A stretch of DNA of 64,000 nt from MGIIb-P sp963934015 (lineage in GTDB: Archaea; Thermoplasmatota; Poseidoniia; Poseidoniales; Thalassarchaeaceae), in the NCBI GenBank assembly GCA_963934015.1, contig CAWVWT010000002.1, positions 62,001-126,000 on the forward strand. Reading direction: 5' to 3'. Below are positions 43,832 through 52,374 of this stretch, in pieces. The first letter of the stretch is position 1. Each line of letters begins with the position of its first letter. The notes under the pieces were generated by a model. The model saw only the letters and a list, made by a program, of their open reading frames with translations. It was not told the origin of the DNA and searched no databases. Both the position numbers and the translations under genes were made by a program.

Positions 43832-45094
43832 CTACTGAACTGATGTATATGGGGCACGGTCGATTTCAGGAGACAGTGTGGCATCATAACCGATTTTTGA
43901 TGTTGTACCATCTTCGTTACGCGAAGGGTCGAGACTACTGCCTTTTTGCCCTGAAAGTATGATGGTGTCTTGATCAGGTTGCCATCTTGTCATGAGTGCC
44001 CACTCAACCCGTACTGGATCACTTACATCGATATCCTTGTCGACTATTGTTACAGATTTCATACTCCGATGTCCGTTGAGGGCCGCATGGATTGAATTAC
44101 GACCATCTTCTGTCGAATTAGGTGTAATACTGACGACTGCGGAAAGCCAACCACAGCCACCTTCAGTCATATGCACATCATGGCAATTAGTCACCTTTGA
44201 AACCGCTGCTTTAATTGTGGGGGCACGTGGAAGTCCCATGAGTGCTTTATGCTCAGCTTCTGCGGGAATAAGTGCATGGAATATCGGATCATTTCGATGA
44301 TGGACAGAATGTATTTCGAACACTGGTTCAATTCGCTCATCATCAAGAGTTCCAGTAATATCAACATAAGGCGCCTCATCATCATCTTCAAGCGTGATTT
44401 CTGCTGTCATCGCATATTCGGCATTCGCTGGCACAGGTATGCCATTGGCGAGTGTCACCATGGGGAGGGGTTTCCCATAGAATCGTTCATGCAGAGTTGA
44501 AGCAACAGTTAATTCATCGATATGCTCTTCAAACGACATAGCAGCAGCGAGTAAAACAACAGGGTCGCAGCCATTAACAATAGCAATTGGAATCGAGTCA
44601 CCATTTTCTCTCGCCGTATCTAGCATTGTTCGGAGATGCCTCGGAACGAGTCGTGCAACGACATGTGTGTCATCGCGTAAAAATTGGCGGTGGAATGAAA
44701 CATTTCGTTGCCCCCCATACTCGGCAATCACGATGCTCGCCGACATATACCGACCTCGATCTTCGCGGTAATGATGAGGGATGGGTAATTCCGAGAGTGC
44801 GACGGTTTTTTGAGAATTTTCAAGTACGGGACCAGATGGTTCAAAAGTAGGTTCTTGTGGATTTTCCATGGCCCACCCAAGGATATCAATTAGTTCGCCC
44901 GGACTGACATTGAACACATCGCACAATCTTTCCCTGGAGAGCACATTTAGCGCTGCCATATGCCCAGGTGTCTCTGTAACGGTTGTAACAATCATTTGAT
45001 GCTGTCTTTCTACAGAAAGGTCGAATAATCCATGAATACACGAAACTGGATTGTCCGGTGAATATGCCCCGGCTAGATGGTCACGAAAGGCCAT
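43832..45094 (-). CDS. UbiD-family decarboxylase (probable anhydromevalonate phosphate decarboxylase)
   Basis: 420 residues, the short form of UbiD. The protein has the UbiD layout: N-terminal P-V-S-C-I-H-G-L-F-D, central H-H-Y-R-E-D-R-G-R-Y, F-H-R-Q-F near residue 131, and the acidic loop I-P-A-E-A-E-H-K-A-L that aligns with the active-site glutamate region. UbiD enzymes need prenylated FMN. In archaea a UbiD homologue decarboxylates trans-anhydromevalonate 5-phosphate to isopentenyl phosphate, the substrate of isopentenyl phosphate kinase, which is encoded 6 kb away. Assigning that substrate here is inference; other UbiD enzymes act on aromatic acids. Confidence 0.85.
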   Translation of the reverse strand: MAFRDHLAGAYSPDNPVSCIHGLFDLSVERQHQMIVTTVTETPGHMAALNVLSRERLCDVFNVSPGELIDILGWAMENPQEPTFEPSGPVLENSQKTVALSELPIPHHYREDRGRYMSASIVIAEYGGQRNVSFHRQFLRDDTHVVARLVPRHLRTMLDTARENGDSIPIAIVNGCDPVVLLAAAMSFEEHIDELTVASTLHERFYGKPLPMVTLANGIPVPANAEYAMTAEITLEDDDEAPYVDITGTLDDERIEPVFEIHSVHHRNDPIFHALIPAEAEHKALMGLPRAPTIKAAVSKVTNCHDVHMTEGGCGWLSAVVSITPNSTEDGRNSIHAALNGHRSMKSVTIVDKDIDVSDPVRVEWALMTRWQPDQDTIILSGQKGSSLDPSRNEDGTTSKIGYDATLSPEIDRAPYTSVQ

Positions 45095-45182
45095 GTTTGC
45101 GCGGAGGGGGTTAAACGTATGATGGTTAGGGGTGGATTGACCAATATTCGCCGCTGCGTGTACTGATTCTTACCCGTCACGC

Positions 45183-45222
45183 TCATATACGGTGGGTCAG
45201 TCGCCGGGTTGCTCCTTAGGAG
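45183..45222 (+). promoter_or_regulatory. Possible promoter and ribosome binding site for the uS12-uS7 operon
   Basis: TCATATAC at 45183-45190 is a fair archaeal box A and would set transcription to begin near 45213. GGAG at 45219-45222 lies before ATG 45234; CTCC at 45212-45215 can pair with it across a three-base TTA loop if the transcript begins that early. The divergent gap (45095-45233) holds nothing else I recognise. Confidence 0.35.
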
Positions 45223-45233
45223 AGGTACTGTAC

Positions 45234-45674
45234 ATGGGTCGCGGATTATTCTCAGGACCAAAGATGAAGTCGGACCGTCTAAAGTTTCGATGGAAGGACA
45301 GCGGATTCAGAAAACGTCAAGAGAAACGCCGCCAAGGTGGAGTGTTGAAACACGACCCACTGCAAGGCAGTTCACAAGCAAAAGGAATTGTTATTGAGAA
45401 GATCGGAGTCGAGGCAAAACAACCAAACTCCGGTATCCGTAAGGGTGTCAAAGTCAGTCTCATTCGAAGTGGAAACAAACTCACAGCTTTCGCCCCAGGC
45501 GATGGTGCAATCAATTTTATCGATGAACACGATGAAGTCATGGTCGAAGGAATCGGTGGCCGCCAAGGACGTTCATACGGTGACATCCCAGGAATACGCT
45601 ACAAAGTAATACAGGTCAATGGAGTCTCACTTGATGAGATGGTCCGTGGCCGAAAAGAGAAGCCAATACGCTGA
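45234..45674 (+). CDS. rps12: Small-subunit ribosomal protein uS12
   Basis: 146 residues from ATG 45234. Archaeal/eukaryotic S23e form: M-G-R-G-L-F-S-G-P-K, then D-P-L-Q-G-S-S-Q-A-K-G-I-V, K-Q-P-N-S-G-I-R-K (the decoding loop, containing the conserved P-N-S) and G-R-S-Y-G-D-I-P-G-I-R-Y-K. It sits at the decoding centre. It opens the str-type cluster; uS7 follows eleven bases later. Confidence 0.97.
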   Translation: MGRGLFSGPKMKSDRLKFRWKDSGFRKRQEKRRQGGVLKHDPLQGSSQAKGIVIEKIGVEAKQPNSGIRKGVKVSLIRSGNKLTAFAPGDGAINFIDEHDEVMVEGIGGRQGRSYGDIPGIRYKVIQVNGVSLDEMVRGRKEKPIR

Positions 45675-45684
45675 GGTTTGCATT

Positions 45685-46326
45685 ATGTCTGAAGATGAAG
45701 TAGTTGAAGAATCTCCAGACGAACCTGTTGTTGAAGATACACCACCTCAACCGATAGCTGGAATTGGCACACTTGTCTTTGGCAAGTGGGATGCCAGTGA
45801 AGTTACTTGTGAGGACCCTGGTCTGGCACCATATGTCAATTTGGATACTGTTGGCACCCCGCATTCAGGTGGTCGGCATGCTAATGCATGGATGGGCAAG
45901 GCAAAACTGAGTGTTGTTGAGCGATTTATCAATGGCCTCATGCGCGATGGAAGAAATGGCGGTAAGAAGCAATATGCAGCCAAAGCCTTTGAACAAGCAC
46001 TCGATGTCATTCACGAACGCACCAAGGGAAATCCTTTGCAGGCACTTGTTGATGCAATTACACACGCTGCTCCTATGGAAGAAGTTACACGTATCAAATT
46101 CGGTGCAGTTTCTCAGCCAAAAGCCGTTGATAGTGCACCTAGCCGCCGCTTGGATGTCGCTATCCGAAACCTCTGCAAAGGCAGTATTTCAGCCACGTAC
46201 AAGACCACAAAAACACTCAAGGATGGAATTACCAACGAGATCATGAAAGCGAAGGATGGAGATGTTGCATCTTTCGCTGTGGCCAAGAAAGAGGAAGTCC
46301 AACGTATTGCGGCTTCCGCACGTTGA
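45685..46326 (+). CDS. rps7: Small-subunit ribosomal protein uS7
   Basis: 213 residues from ATG 45685. Core S7 features are clear: E-R-F-I-N-G-L-M-R, G-K-K-Q-Y-A-A-K-A-F, and R-R-L-D-V-A-I-R-N-L. An acidic 30-residue N-terminal extension (E-D-E-V-V-E-E-S-P) is present, as in several archaeal S7 proteins. It initiates assembly of the 30S head. Co-transcribed with uS12 and probably EF-2. Confidence 0.97.
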   Translation: MSEDEVVEESPDEPVVEDTPPQPIAGIGTLVFGKWDASEVTCEDPGLAPYVNLDTVGTPHSGGRHANAWMGKAKLSVVERFINGLMRDGRNGGKKQYAAKAFEQALDVIHERTKGNPLQALVDAITHAAPMEEVTRIKFGAVSQPKAVDSAPSRRLDVAIRNLCKGSISATYKTTKTLKDGITNEIMKAKDGDVASFAVAKKEEVQRIAASAR

Positions 46327-46338
46327 TTCGGTATTCCT

Positions 46339-46401
46339 CGCGCGTGGGCGCGCGTGCGCACAGGCGGATTTATCAACCATGTTCAGGTGGCCGGGCCACT
46401 T
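46339..46401. promoter_or_regulatory. Two GC hairpins and a weak box A before EF-2
   Basis: Stem 1 is CGCGCG-TGGG-CGCGCG (46339-46354), thirteen bases after the uS7 stop. GATTTATC at 46367-46374 could be a weak box A. Stem 2 is GTGGC-CGG-GCCAC (46387-46399), ending two bases before the ribosome site AGGTGAT (46402-46408). Stem 1 could be a partial terminator or processing site; stem 2 lies in the EF-2 leader. Function is inference. Confidence 0.35.
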
Positions 46402-46413
46402 AGGTGATTTATT

Positions 46414-48621
46414 ATGGGCCGAAAGGAAGACAATATCGCAAAAGCAACAGAAGTCATGCATGTTCGTGATCAAATACGAAATCTATGCATTGCAGCACAT
46501 ATTGACCATGGGAAGACAACACTTTCTGACAATCTTATCGCAGGCGCCGGCATGATGTCTGAGGAACTTGCTGGCAAAGCTCGTGTACTTGATTTCGATG
46601 AGCAGGAATCTGCTCGCGGTATTACAATCAATGCTGCTAGCGCGTCCATGGTTCACAATGTCGAAGGGACTGATTATCTGATTAATCTAATCGACACCCC
46701 TGGGCACGTTGATTTTGGTGGTGACGTGACTCGTGCCATGCGAGCCGTTGATGGATGTTTTATCCTCACTTGTGCAGTTGAGGGGGCCATGCCGCAAACA
46801 GAAACAGTTGTACGCCAAGCACTGAAAGAAAAGGTCAAGCCAATTTTATTCATTAACAAGGTTGATCGTCTAATCAATGAATTACAAGTCACCCCTGAAG
46901 ATATGATGGCGCGATTTGAGGAGCAAATCACTCGCGTTAACAAATTGATCAAACAATTTGCCCCTGATGAGTACAAAAAATCATGGCAAGTTAGTGTCAT
47001 GAATGGGACGGTGGCTTTTGGTTCCGCATACCACAATTGGGGAATCACCGTACCATATATGAAGAAATCAGGAATTAACTTCACTCAAATTTTTGAGTAT
47101 TGTCACAATGAGGAGCAGAAAGAATTGGCCAAGAAGGCCCCGGTTCACGAAGTTCTATTGGATATGGCGGTCTCAAAATTACCAAATCCCATGGAAGCAC
47201 AAGTTTACCGAATCCCTAACATTTGGACGGGCGATATGGAATCCAAAGAAGGAAAGGCAATGCTAGAGTGTGATCCGAATGGACCTTTGGCTATGATGAT
47301 TACCAAGATATGGATGGATCCTCACGCAGGTGAGGTTGCAGTTGGTAGAATCTATTCGGGATCAATCAACCATGGTGAAACAGTTTGGGCGATTGGTGGC
47401 AGTAAACCAGAACGTGTCCAACAAGTCAGTATGATGGTTGGTGGTGACCGTATTGCAGTCCCCACAGTAGTCGCAGGCAATATTGCCGCCATTACTGGTA
47501 TTCGTTCTGCTGCTGCTGGTGTGACCGTTACGTCTGACAAGGACCTGACGCCTTACGAAGCAATTCGTCATTATTCAGAACCGGTTGTTACAGTGGCTGT
47601 AGAGCCACTATCGATGAAGGATTTACCCAAATTCATTGACGCTTTGCGGAGTCTCGCAAAGTCGGATGCTTCATTGCAAGTAACAACCAATCCAGAAACA
47701 GGAGAAGCACTTCTTGCAGGCATGGGGGAACTTCATCTGGAGATCACCACATATAGAATTGAAGAAGAACAAAAAATCAAAGTTAAGGTGAGTGAACCAA
47801 TTGTCGTATACCGTGAGGCGATTAATGGTAACAATGTAGGTCGTCCGTTTGAAGGTAAATCACCGAATCGGCACAACCGTTTCTATATCGAAGTTGAAAT
47901 GCTGCCCCAAGAAGTAGTCGATGCTCTGCGTGCCGGCGATTTCAAAGAAGGCACAATCCGAAATAAAGATCAGAAGGAAATGGGAAACCAATTCGCTGAA
48001 TTGGGGATGGACAAGGATATGATGCGCAAAGGATATGCAATCCACGGAACAAACGTTTTCATCAATGGCACCAAGGGTATCCAAGGACTTCACGAAACAC
48101 GTGAACTACTGATTGAAGGATTCAATGAAGTCTGTAAACACGGACCGCTATGCCACGAACCCGCAATGGGCATGCTCGTCCGTCTGACCGATGCAAAGTT
48201 ACACGAAGATGCAATTCACCGTGGCCCCGCTCAAACCATCCCAGCAATGCGTAGCGCCATGCGAGGTGCTATGGTACGTGCTGGTACTACAATCATGGAA
48301 CCGATGCAGAAATTACATGTCTCAGTTCCCAACGATTGGCTGGGTGGAGTCACCCGCGAAGTTACACAGCGCCGTGGTGTGATTGAAGATATGCCTGCAG
48401 ATGGCGAAACCACGACTGTGATTGGCACGGTTCCTGTGGCCGAAAGCTTTGGCTTTTCCAATGACATTCGTGCAGCATCACAAGGTCGGGCTATTTGGAA
48501 TACTGAAAATTCCGGATTCGAAGAGTTGCCTCGTATGTTGCTAGAGAAAGTAGTTGGTGAAATACGAACACGTAAGGGCATGAAACCAGAAGTCCCTGGC
48601 GAATCGTATTATGCAGACTGA
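46414..48621 (+). CDS. fusA: Elongation factor 2
   Basis: 735 residues. GTPase motifs: A-H-I-D-H-G-K-T-T (residues 28-36), R-G-I-T-I-N in switch I, D-T-P-G-H-V in G3 and N-K-V-D in G4. The diphthamide loop is present: A-I-H-R-G-P-A-Q-T-I-P with the modified His at residue 602. It drives translocation. Gene follows uS7 as in many archaea, with ribosome site GGTGAT. A Dph6-like enzyme for its modification is encoded at 35014-35799. Confidence 0.98.
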   Translation: MGRKEDNIAKATEVMHVRDQIRNLCIAAHIDHGKTTLSDNLIAGAGMMSEELAGKARVLDFDEQESARGITINAASASMVHNVEGTDYLINLIDTPGHVDFGGDVTRAMRAVDGCFILTCAVEGAMPQTETVVRQALKEKVKPILFINKVDRLINELQVTPEDMMARFEEQITRVNKLIKQFAPDEYKKSWQVSVMNGTVAFGSAYHNWGITVPYMKKSGINFTQIFEYCHNEEQKELAKKAPVHEVLLDMAVSKLPNPMEAQVYRIPNIWTGDMESKEGKAMLECDPNGPLAMMITKIWMDPHAGEVAVGRIYSGSINHGETVWAIGGSKPERVQQVSMMVGGDRIAVPTVVAGNIAAITGIRSAAAGVTVTSDKDLTPYEAIRHYSEPVVTVAVEPLSMKDLPKFIDALRSLAKSDASLQVTTNPETGEALLAGMGELHLEITTYRIEEEQKIKVKVSEPIVVYREAINGNNVGRPFEGKSPNRHNRFYIEVEMLPQEVVDALRAGDFKEGTIRNKDQKEMGNQFAELGMDKDMMRKGYAIHGTNVFINGTKGIQGLHETRELLIEGFNEVCKHGPLCHEPAMGMLVRLTDAKLHEDAIHRGPAQTIPAMRSAMRGAMVRAGTTIMEPMQKLHVSVPNDWLGGVTREVTQRRGVIEDMPADGETTTVIGTVPVAESFGFSNDIRAASQGRAIWNTENSGFEELPRMLLEKVVGEIRTRKGMKPEVPGESYYAD

Positions 48622-50361
48622 TTACGATATCCGAACCATCTGGAAATCGGTCAAATCACGCAACACCTGCATCCCCGGTGTTTCCGGTAATAGTTTCAGG
48701 CAATCATGAGCAGCGGCGTGGAAACTCATTGCCTTATCATGTGCATATTGAATTGAACCGGAACCACGTAGTTCAGCTACAACGGTATCTAATACTTCAC
48801 GATCAGTTTCCTCGATGCCTGAACCAAATACTTCTGAAAAATTCTGCAATGAACCTTGATTTTGCCGTAAAGCGTGGATTGCAATCAGGGTTTGCTTACC
48901 TTCAATGATGTCACTACAAGCGGGTTTACCAAGTGTTTCACTATCCCCGGTTGCATCGATCAAATCATCCATCAATTGGAAACACAATCCAACATTTTCA
49001 CCCCACTCAGACATGATATCAACGGTGCCTTTTGAGGCACCAGATAACAGCGCACCAGTACGTGCACAAGTGGTGAACATTGCTGCTGTTTTACCACTAA
49101 TCATATGTAGATATTCATCTTCACTAACTTCATTCTGTTCTTCGAACGACATGTCTTGTTGCTGGCCCTCACTAACTCGGCGCACCATACTACCTATGAT
49201 GCGTACCAAATCACGGAAATGCACATCATCAAAATGTTGAGATTCAGCAAGTACTTCGAAGGCAACAGCTAACATTGCATCCCCTGCATTGATTGCAGTT
49301 GGATGATCGAACGCCACATGAACCGCTGGCCGCCCCCGGCGCACAGAATCATTGTCCATAATGTCGTCATGGACTAATGTGAAATTATGAATAATCTCAA
49401 TAGATGCCCCTAAATCATACAATCCATCATTTGGTTTACCAACTGCATTTGCCACCAGCCATGGTAAAATTGCTCGCAGTCGCTTACCACCTCCCTCAAT
49501 CAAATGTTTCATGGCTGAGCCGAGGCGCTCGTTTTCAGATTTTGATAACGCATTAATCACTCGCGTTTCTACTGCGTCCTTGTGAGATTTAAGAGCCGTC
49601 ATGACACCAATTTTTGAAGAATCAATCGAATTGCTAGTAGTCATGCTCACATCACCGAAATTGTGTATCTTTTGGTCTGCGTGGGCCGGCAGGCCGTCAA
49701 GGTTGCCCCACCACGTAGGCAGAATATTTTCAGCAATAAGCCTGAACCACGGTGCAATTACACCGGAGCGAGATGTACTATCAGAAACCCATTCTTCTAA
49801 TTCTGATTTTCCTATCCAACAAACATCTGAAATTTCATTTGGATTAACATCCATTTGCATTGCATTGGGTGCACGGGCAAATAAGATGTGATCTAGTTCA
49901 TGTTCAACCCAAACATTGTCTGCTCTGGCCCTGTAGATCATTCGTGTGATAAGATGGATATCATCCGGTTGTATTGTTTCTACCGGTATACCCAATTCTT
50001 GTTCCATTTTTCGGATGGCAGCAATTTTTGAACCTGCACCCAGTGGCATTACATCCATCTCAGCAGGAACATGGAGTGGGTGGCTGCAGACCGTATTTGC
50101 CCAAATATCAGGGAATGTAATTTTGTGAGATGCACGCTTCTGTATTAACAATCTGTCATTCTCATCGAAAATTAGAATTGAAAATGCTCGATGTAATACG
50201 CCTTCACCACGATGTGCATCGACTTTGCTCATTGAGCCGAGAACCCGGTCTTGTTGGTCAACCAAAATGACTCTCTCAGACATCATATCTACTTGTTCGG
50301 TATCATACCCTTCAACGCGCAACTCGTTTTGGGCGTCCGATTGTATGTCTTCCACATACAT
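48622..50361 (-). CDS. Fusion of isopentenyl diphosphate isomerase (type 1) and geranylgeranyl diphosphate synthase
   Basis: 579 residues in one open frame. Residues about 30-215 are a type 1 (Nudix-fold) IPP isomerase: catalytic Cys92 in N-T-V-C-S-H-P and the acidic pair around E153-x-E155 in V-E-H-E-L. Residues about 255-579 are a trans-prenyltransferase: G-G-G-K-R-L-R (290-296), first aspartate motif D-D-I-M-D (332-336), and second D-D-L-I-D (465-469). The linker (216-254) has an in-frame ATG at 49644 with GGTGAT six bases upstream, so a separate synthase could also be made. The product would isomerise IPP to DMAPP and chain it to GGPP for archaeal lipids. Isopentenyl phosphate kinase is the next gene upstream, 42 bases away. 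Confidence 0.92.
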   Translation of the reverse strand: MYVEDIQSDAQNELRVEGYDTEQVDMMSERVILVDQQDRVLGSMSKVDAHRGEGVLHRAFSILIFDENDRLLIQKRASHKITFPDIWANTVCSHPLHVPAEMDVMPLGAGSKIAAIRKMEQELGIPVETIQPDDIHLITRMIYRARADNVWVEHELDHILFARAPNAMQMDVNPNEISDVCWIGKSELEEWVSDSTSRSGVIAPWFRLIAENILPTWWGNLDGLPAHADQKIHNFGDVSMTTSNSIDSSKIGVMTALKSHKDAVETRVINALSKSENERLGSAMKHLIEGGGKRLRAILPWLVANAVGKPNDGLYDLGASIEIIHNFTLVHDDIMDNDSVRRGRPAVHVAFDHPTAINAGDAMLAVAFEVLAESQHFDDVHFRDLVRIIGSMVRRVSEGQQQDMSFEEQNEVSEDEYLHMISGKTAAMFTTCARTGALLSGASKGTVDIMSEWGENVGLCFQLMDDLIDATGDSETLGKPACSDIIEGKQTLIAIHALRQNQGSLQNFSEVFGSGIEETDREVLDTVVAELRGSGSIQYAHDKAMSFHAAAHDCLKLLPETPGMQVLRDLTDFQMVRIS

Positions 50362-50403
50362 TGCAGGTAGATACGTCTCATGAAGACGTCGGTTCGGATT
50401 TTT

Positions 50404-51171
50404 CTACTCATCGACGATTCTTGTACCAATAGTATGGCCATTCTGGATGATTTCATGGATTCGCTCAGTTTGTGTACCATCGACGAACCAAACATGTTCG
50501 ACATGTTTCGATATCATAGTAGCCCGTTCAGCTTTGAGGAAAATTCCACCTGTAACATCAATTTCTTCAGAATGTTGCCCTTTAAAATGCATCTTGCTAT
50601 GCCATATTGGTATCAATTCACCTTCCGGTCCAGGTTTTGTCATCAGCCCGGGTGTTTCCCCCATGGCAAAAATGACATGAGTCACATCCGGTAACTCTAG
50701 GCTCAATCGCAGCATCAAATCATCCCCTGATAAAATACCAAAATATTTGGGTGGTTCACAATCTACGACATCGCCAAATGTAATATGAATGCCAGGGTCG
50801 AGAAATTGGCTTAGGTCTCCGATAAATGATGGCCCCGTATTTAGCACAAAATTCCGAGGTGCATGACTTGCGATAGGTACTGCCCTAAGGGGCGCGATGA
50901 CGAGTTGGTGTAGAGCATCCATATCGCTGCGAACTTGCTTTATTGCTTCGTTTTGGTCTATGCCCACAACCGCACCCTCTGCTAATCGGAATTTACGTGC
51001 ACGAATATGACCAAACGAACCTGCTCCATGGACAACAACCACATCATGACCCTGGTCGACCAATTGAATTACGCAGTCTGCCAATGCAAGTATTCGATCA
51101 GTATAGGGCTTGCAGAGGGTCGATTTATCGGAAATCAAACCCCCACCCCATTTCATGATAATGCGGCCCAT
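50404..51171 (-). CDS. ipk: Isopentenyl phosphate kinase
   Basis: 255 residues of the amino-acid kinase fold. M-K-W-G-G-G (residues 6-11) is the phosphate loop and V-V-H-G-A-G-S-F-G-H (residues 46-55) carries the diagnostic histidine that binds isopentenyl phosphate. It makes IPP in the alternative archaeal mevalonate route. It is first in the minus-strand pair with the isomerase-synthase fusion, so the two consecutive steps share a transcript. Confidence 0.95.
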   Translation of the reverse strand: MGRIIMKWGGGLISDKSTLCKPYTDRILALADCVIQLVDQGHDVVVVHGAGSFGHIRARKFRLAEGAVVGIDQNEAIKQVRSDMDALHQLVIAPLRAVPIASHAPRNFVLNTGPSFIGDLSQFLDPGIHITFGDVVDCEPPKYFGILSGDDLMLRLSLELPDVTHVIFAMGETPGLMTKPGPEGELIPIWHSKMHFKGQHSEEIDVTGGIFLKAERATMISKHVEHVWFVDGTQTERIHEIIQNGHTIGTRIVDE

Positions 51172-51196
51172 AAAGCCTCTAGGGGGTCACCATTCA

Positions 51197-51213
51197 AAGC
51201 GATAGCGTCGCTT
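51197..51213. promoter_or_regulatory. 6-bp inverted repeat between divergent genes
   Basis: AAGCGA (51197-51202), five-base loop, TCGCTT (51208-51213), lying in the 74-bp divergent gap between the isopentenyl phosphate kinase gene and the zinc-ribbon gene at 51246. It could be an operator or simply chance; no known motif is recognised. Confidence 0.25.
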
Positions 51214-51245
51214 CATTCATCTAGGAGCCCGATGTTCACCAAAAC

Positions 51246-51572
51246 ATGGGCAAGCCAACTTTAGAGGAATTTCGTCGGTGGTTACAATCCGAAATTATGG
51301 AAATCGAAGCGCTTGACGGTGGTCCAAATGTGGATAAACGGTTGATCCAATTGGAAATGGCACTGCAAGAAGCAATGGCTTTCAGTGCCGCATGGGAATT
51401 ACGCATGGAATCATCAGTCACGCCCGTCATTCAGGAAAAGGCAGTACGGCTATTATCTGCGAGCCCCGATACCATTAGTAGTTCAGATGGACCTAAGGGG
51501 ATCTGCACTGCTTGTGAAACTGAAATCGATGAAGATTTACCTTTTTGCCCCACATGCGGAGAAAACAGATAG
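51246..51572 (+). CDS. Small protein with C-terminal zinc ribbon
   Basis: 108 residues. Two helices fill residues 5-70; the C-terminus carries C-T-A-C (about 87-90) and C-P-T-C-G, a four-cysteine zinc ribbon. No known family. Its stop abuts the kptA stop tail-to-tail with no gap. Similar ribbons occur in the proteins at 15567, 53544 and 55667. Confidence 0.65.
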   Translation: MGKPTLEEFRRWLQSEIMEIEALDGGPNVDKRLIQLEMALQEAMAFSAAWELRMESSVTPVIQEKAVRLLSASPDTISSSDGPKGICTACETEIDEDLPFCPTCGENR

Positions 51573-52307
51573 TTACTCTTCTTCCGCCGCCGCCGCCGCT
51601 TCTTCGTGTTCCCATTCTGAAATACGTTCCAGTATTTCGGGGTGGTCCGAATCAACAGTGGCACAATATCGCGCTTCGACTTCTTCCGTCAGATAGACAG
51701 TTGTACCTGCATGGTATATCGTATCGCCATTAGCTTCCATTTGAATGCAATCAACTTCGATAATCACTGGACGGTGGTGGTGTACATGCCCAGCATTTGC
51801 TGCAGCAGTAACGGTTTTTGAAAGATGGACATGTTTCCGGTCGCCTGGCTTAATTCCATGTTCTAAAAGATGTGCTTCGCCATCAATTGCACATGGGAAG
51901 TACAACAAGTTGGGGGTATCATCAGTTGGTAGATCAAGTTCGATTTCCACGGTATGCGCGTATGTAGCTCGAACCATGTCGCCACGAACATCGTAACGGC
52001 CCTTTGTACATGTTTCACTCACAGCACGAATGTGGTGAGGACGCAGCCAATGCATTCGTCGATCACGCTTGGTCAGTGCTTCAACCATTTCTCTAATATC
52101 GACCCAACCATTCAAATCCATTTCCAAGTCAAACTTTTCGGGGAAATGGCGCAATATACCGGCCATCCGACGCCCTAAAATGTCACGTTCGCGGTCGCTC
52201 ATAATGAATTTTCCTTCATCATTACATGATGGGCAATTCTCTCCATCGAAGAATCCGTGGGACTTACAATCTCTAATCATCGAGCCGGCGACTGGCCTTA
52301 CCTTCAT
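51573..52307 (-). CDS. kptA: RNA 2'-phosphotransferase KptA/Tpt1 with N-terminal zinc motif
   Basis: 244 residues from ATG 52307 (ATG 52280 also possible). Tpt1 fold: L-R-H-F-P-E near residue 52, G-W-V-D-I-R-E-M-V, and the NAD-binding block H-L-L-E-H-G-I-K-P-G-D-R-K-H-V-H-L-S. It moves a 2'-phosphate from RNA to NAD. The common R-A-x-x-G-H-S motif reads R-A-T-Y-A-H-T here. An N-terminal C-x-x-H-G-F...C-P-S-C zinc site precedes the fold. A glutamate- and alanine-rich tail ends the protein. Its job in archaea, which lack the eukaryal ligation route, is uncertain. Divergent from the thiolase gene. Confidence 0.88.
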   Translation of the reverse strand: MKVRPVAGSMIRDCKSHGFFDGENCPSCNDEGKFIMSDRERDILGRRMAGILRHFPEKFDLEMDLNGWVDIREMVEALTKRDRRMHWLRPHHIRAVSETCTKGRYDVRGDMVRATYAHTVEIELDLPTDDTPNLLYFPCAIDGEAHLLEHGIKPGDRKHVHLSKTVTAAANAGHVHHHRPVIIEVDCIQMEANGDTIYHAGTTVYLTEEVEARYCATVDSDHPEILERISEWEHEEAAAAAEEE

Positions 52308-52374
52308 AATTCGTTCTGTGCCTCTCGGGCAAAATTCTCGTCAAGATTATGGGTATGTAATCATTGGAGGTGGC

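Noticed and set aside
52069..52374. Longer start for the thiolase (478 residues)
   Set aside because: The extension lies inside kptA on the other strand, matches no thiolase, and the real start has a strong ribosome site before ATG 52375.
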